Part shown: positions 61,701 through 64,000 of the stretch, in pieces | Position numbering within the stretch: the first letter of the stretch is position 1 | How the letters are laid out: every line of letters begins with the position of its first letter | NCBI RefSeq assembly: GCF_021917145.1 | Contig: NC_061061.1 | Span: forward strand, 14,262,908 to 14,326,907 | Length of the DNA: 64,000 nt | Direction: 5' to 3' | Source: Hypomesus transpacificus | Taxonomy: Eukaryota > Chordata > Actinopteri > Osmeriformes > Osmeridae | Notes under the pieces: generated by a model | Databases searched by the model: none | What the model was told of the DNA's origin: nothing | The model's input: only the letters and a program-made list of their open reading frames with translations | Translations under genes and position numbers: made by a program

Positions 61701-64000
61701 CGACATCAAAGCTCTGATTGAAGTTTTCAAATGAAAGCAACAGCAAATGCTTTTGGGAATTTGCGAATGTCTATGGCTAAAATTGATGCTAATGCATAAG
61801 TATTGATGCCTGCATAGTTTAATAGTGAGTCCAAATTATGTAAATCCTTCTTATTCCCCCAACCCCCACTCACAATGCATCCTGAACACAATACATATTT
61901 AAAGAAACTGCTGTTTTGTGTGACAGATTTGTGGCAGCTATACAGAACCAGATTAAACCTATTCTGGGCCTAAACAGCATGTTCACTCTGATGTAGATAC
62001 TCTTTAAAAAAAGGACTTTCACTTCTGTAAGTTTTTATTGAGTACAGACAAGTACAAATTTTGCATGAACTAAATCGTTTTTGGAAACCTGTCTCCATAA
62101 AAGTCCCTCACCTCTTTGAGCAGCTCTCTGCTGTGGGAGAAATTGTCCTTCTCTGAGAAAATGTCTGACAGCTCCTCGTATCTCCTCACGGTCTCCCTGT
62201 CAGGGTCACGTGACAAAGACGATGAGTGATGGGTGTGAAAAGGCTTGGCCGACATTCTTTCCAAGAGACACAACATCCAGATCAAAACTACAATGAAAAT
62301 GTTAATGAAATATTATACTTGTCTGTGTCTAGCCAGGTGCGCCTCAGTCTGTGTATGGGGTTACTCTGCAGTGCACAAACAATGGCATACAAGGACGAAA
62401 AGTTTTTCCTTGCTCGGCACTCCTGTTCAAAATAAAAATACATGCCCACACCCACACATTATGTACTACACACAAACCTGCAGGTCAATGGGTTTGATGG
62501 GCATTGAATTACTCTTACTGTCTGACATGTTCAATGATGCACAGTTATAAAGATACTTCTTTCTTAAAAAAAAAGTTGCTGGGGGTGGGGGGGTCAGGAC
62601 AGTGATTTGGAAACAAAATGTATAGGAAAATAGTTTACATTCTTGAATGCAAAAATTACTAAATAATATATTTCCATATTGCTCCGGAGAATGAAGGCTG
62701 TGTCTTTTCAAATAACGAATGCTAAATAAATACTTTCTGTCCACCAGTGCCAATCTGTCAAACTTCATTTCTCATAAGACATATTTGTCATATCGCACAG
62801 ATTACATATTGAATTATTTAAACGATCCCAGTGTCCTTTGGCTTTTTGTGTTTGACCCACTAACCTCCGCCACACTGATCCATTGCTCAAGGACACGAGC
62901 TCTCTGCCAGCTGCGTAGCTGCGTGGACCACAAGCAGGACGCCGACACAGTATTGGCAAGCTTGTTAAACTGCCGTACCGTGGCCCGAACAGACCAACAC
63001 ACTCCCTCCCGTCCCTTCTTATCTCTTTGGGACCACAGTGAACCCAGGCAGTGGTACGGAACCAGACGGACAAACAACTCCTGGCAGAAGGAGGGAGGCG
63101 AAGCAGAGAGGTAGGCAAAGAGAGATCGACCGCAGGAGAGAATATGGGTTGAGGGGATGAAATTGTTTTTTACGTGTAACTTTGTAATTGACATGAACAA
63201 GGCAAATGAAGATCATCATTTTTTAATTTCACGAGGGGAGATTCAATGTTTTCAATGTAACAGGGTTTCGGCTCACAGTCTCTATCTTTGTAAGCTGCTC
63301 AGCAATCAGCCCAGCTGGAAACACCAGTATGTTGGTGGCATCAAACTTGGAGGGGTCAGGAGGGGGAATCCGGGAGATAGTTTTATCTGAAGAGACATAC
63401 AGTACAACGAGACATTGACATTAATAAATCAAACTGAAAATGCTAGTAAGGCTTATGAAAGAGACATTCAGAGCGGTCAGCCACCACTAAAGACTAAGAG
63501 TGTGGAATATTGGCTTTATCTCAGTGTTATGGTCATATGCTTTGTTCAAGGGCTGAATATTTGTAACGGTATGCACTTCAAAGCCCACTTTCATTCTTGA
63601 TTAGTAAACGTGTAGGCTACCTACAAGACAATGCGAATATGGATACTCAAAATGGACACGGACCTGTTTGGCTGTCAGAAAGCAGAGCCTTCTCACTGAG
63701 CTCCTCTGCAATCTTGAGGAGGCGACTGCGGAGATCTGAGGCGGAAAAGTCCTGGGGGAGGAGAGGGGCTAGGCGCAGCAGGTGGGAGGGCTCCCCCAAA
63801 GAGAGGAAATCCTCGGGGTACTCCGAAAGCCAAGTGTTAAACACCATGCACACCGCTCTGAGGAGAACAGGAAGGAAGAGAAGAGGAACAAGATAGACAG
63901 AGATGTGAGGAACAATTTGTTAACAGATACATGGCTGGAGATATGTAGTACTTTGAAAGCCTCACCTGTTGAAAGTTTGCCTGGTCTGACTTCTTGTGCT
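58731..64000 (-). CDS. rgl2: Ral guanine nucleotide dissociation stimulator-like 2, 3' part (partial)
   Basis: On the minus strand exons 64000..63966 (cut by the window edge), 63857..63664, 63386..63277, 63080..62865, 62422..62319, 62196..62112, 61440..61381, 60914..60828, 60693..60661, 60417..60296, 60173..60090, 59970..59877, 59513..59283, 59126..59012 and 58912..58731 join in frame. In order: the end of the RasGEF N-terminal (REM) region ([12 protein letters not shown]), the CDC25-type RasGEF domain ([76 protein letters not shown]), a Ser/Pro linker, and a Ras-association domain ([20 protein letters not shown] to [14 protein letters not shown]). RGL proteins are Ras effectors that activate Ral GTPases. 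Family is certain; the RGL2 name rests on its place in the MHC block (human RGL2 lies at 6p21.3). The 5' exons lie beyond the right edge. Confidence 0.88.
59800..59836. other. 16-bp hairpin in rgl2 intron
   Basis: CATCCTGTGCTATATA (59800-59815) is the exact reverse complement of 59821-59836 with a 5-base loop. Immediately left, TACAGTAGCTTAACTAC-type bases repeat directly and inverted (59742-59797). This is a small palindromic cluster without coding content. Confidence 0.6.
60439..60474. repeat. (CT)n/(TA)n microsatellite
   Basis: A short TC run followed by an AT dinucleotide run in an rgl2 intron. Confidence 0.85.

Noticed and set aside
62814-63200. Separate minus-strand protein of 128 codons
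   Set aside because: It is the RasGEF exon of rgl2 (62865-63080) extended into flanking introns.

Overview
This window looks like genomic DNA from a ray-finned (teleost-type) fish. The evidence is intron-rich vertebrate genes with short GT-AG introns, many (GT)n/(GA)n/(CA)n microsatellites, fish-style small DNA transposons, and a gene set matching the vertebrate MHC class II/III and extended MHC neighbourhood: brd2, tap1, a Notch gene, pbx2, a gpsm3-like gene and rgl2. I built all gene models by hand from exon ORFs, splice sites and matching intron phases. Species is not assigned.

Layout, left to right: (1) 1.2-8.7 kb, + strand, last four exons of a raftlin gene (rftn1-like). (2) 14.4-15.5 kb, - strand, a three-exon vitelline-membrane-outer-layer-1 (vmo1) gene. 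(3) 18.4-22.9 kb, - strand, complete coding part of brd2 (two bromodomains, NET domain, Ser-rich tail), with a probable 5' UTR exon and YY1-like site near 24.8 kb. (4) 26.7-30.5 kb, - strand, 12-exon tap1, the MHC peptide transporter half, with an interferon-response-like motif upstream. (5) 32.5-37.8 kb, + strand, an 11-exon Notch-family gene whose model keeps one open frame of 794 residues but has no EGF repeats, only two LNRs, and a shortened ankyrin block. (6) 38.7-45.1 kb, - strand, 8-exon pbx2, whose last intron holds a THAP-bearing TTAA-flanked transposon. (7) 45.3-47.5 kb, a composite repeat with tRNA-like promoter modules. (8) 48.4-50.4 kb, + strand, a gpsm3-like gene with four GoLoco motifs. 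(9) 52.0-53.0 kb, a 1,021-bp foldback element with 393-bp inverted arms and a 6-bp target duplication. (10) 53.6-56.3 kb, + strand, complete deoxyribonuclease II. (11) 58.7-64.0 kb, - strand, the 3' part of rgl2 (RasGEF plus Ras-association domain), running off the right edge.

How the genes relate: tap1 loads peptides for MHC class I, and brd2, pbx2, gpsm3, NOTCH4 and rgl2 are its neighbours in human 6p21.3, so the window is a conserved MHC-paralogous block rather than a functional operon. Raftlin, vmo1 and dnase2 are additions relative to the human order as I know it. The most interesting locus is the Notch gene: tap1 begins only about 2 kb upstream, so there is no room for the usual EGF array, yet the reduced receptor keeps signal peptide, LNRs, heterodimerisation region, membrane segment, nuclear-localisation-type basic block and ankyrin repeats in frame across all eleven exons.
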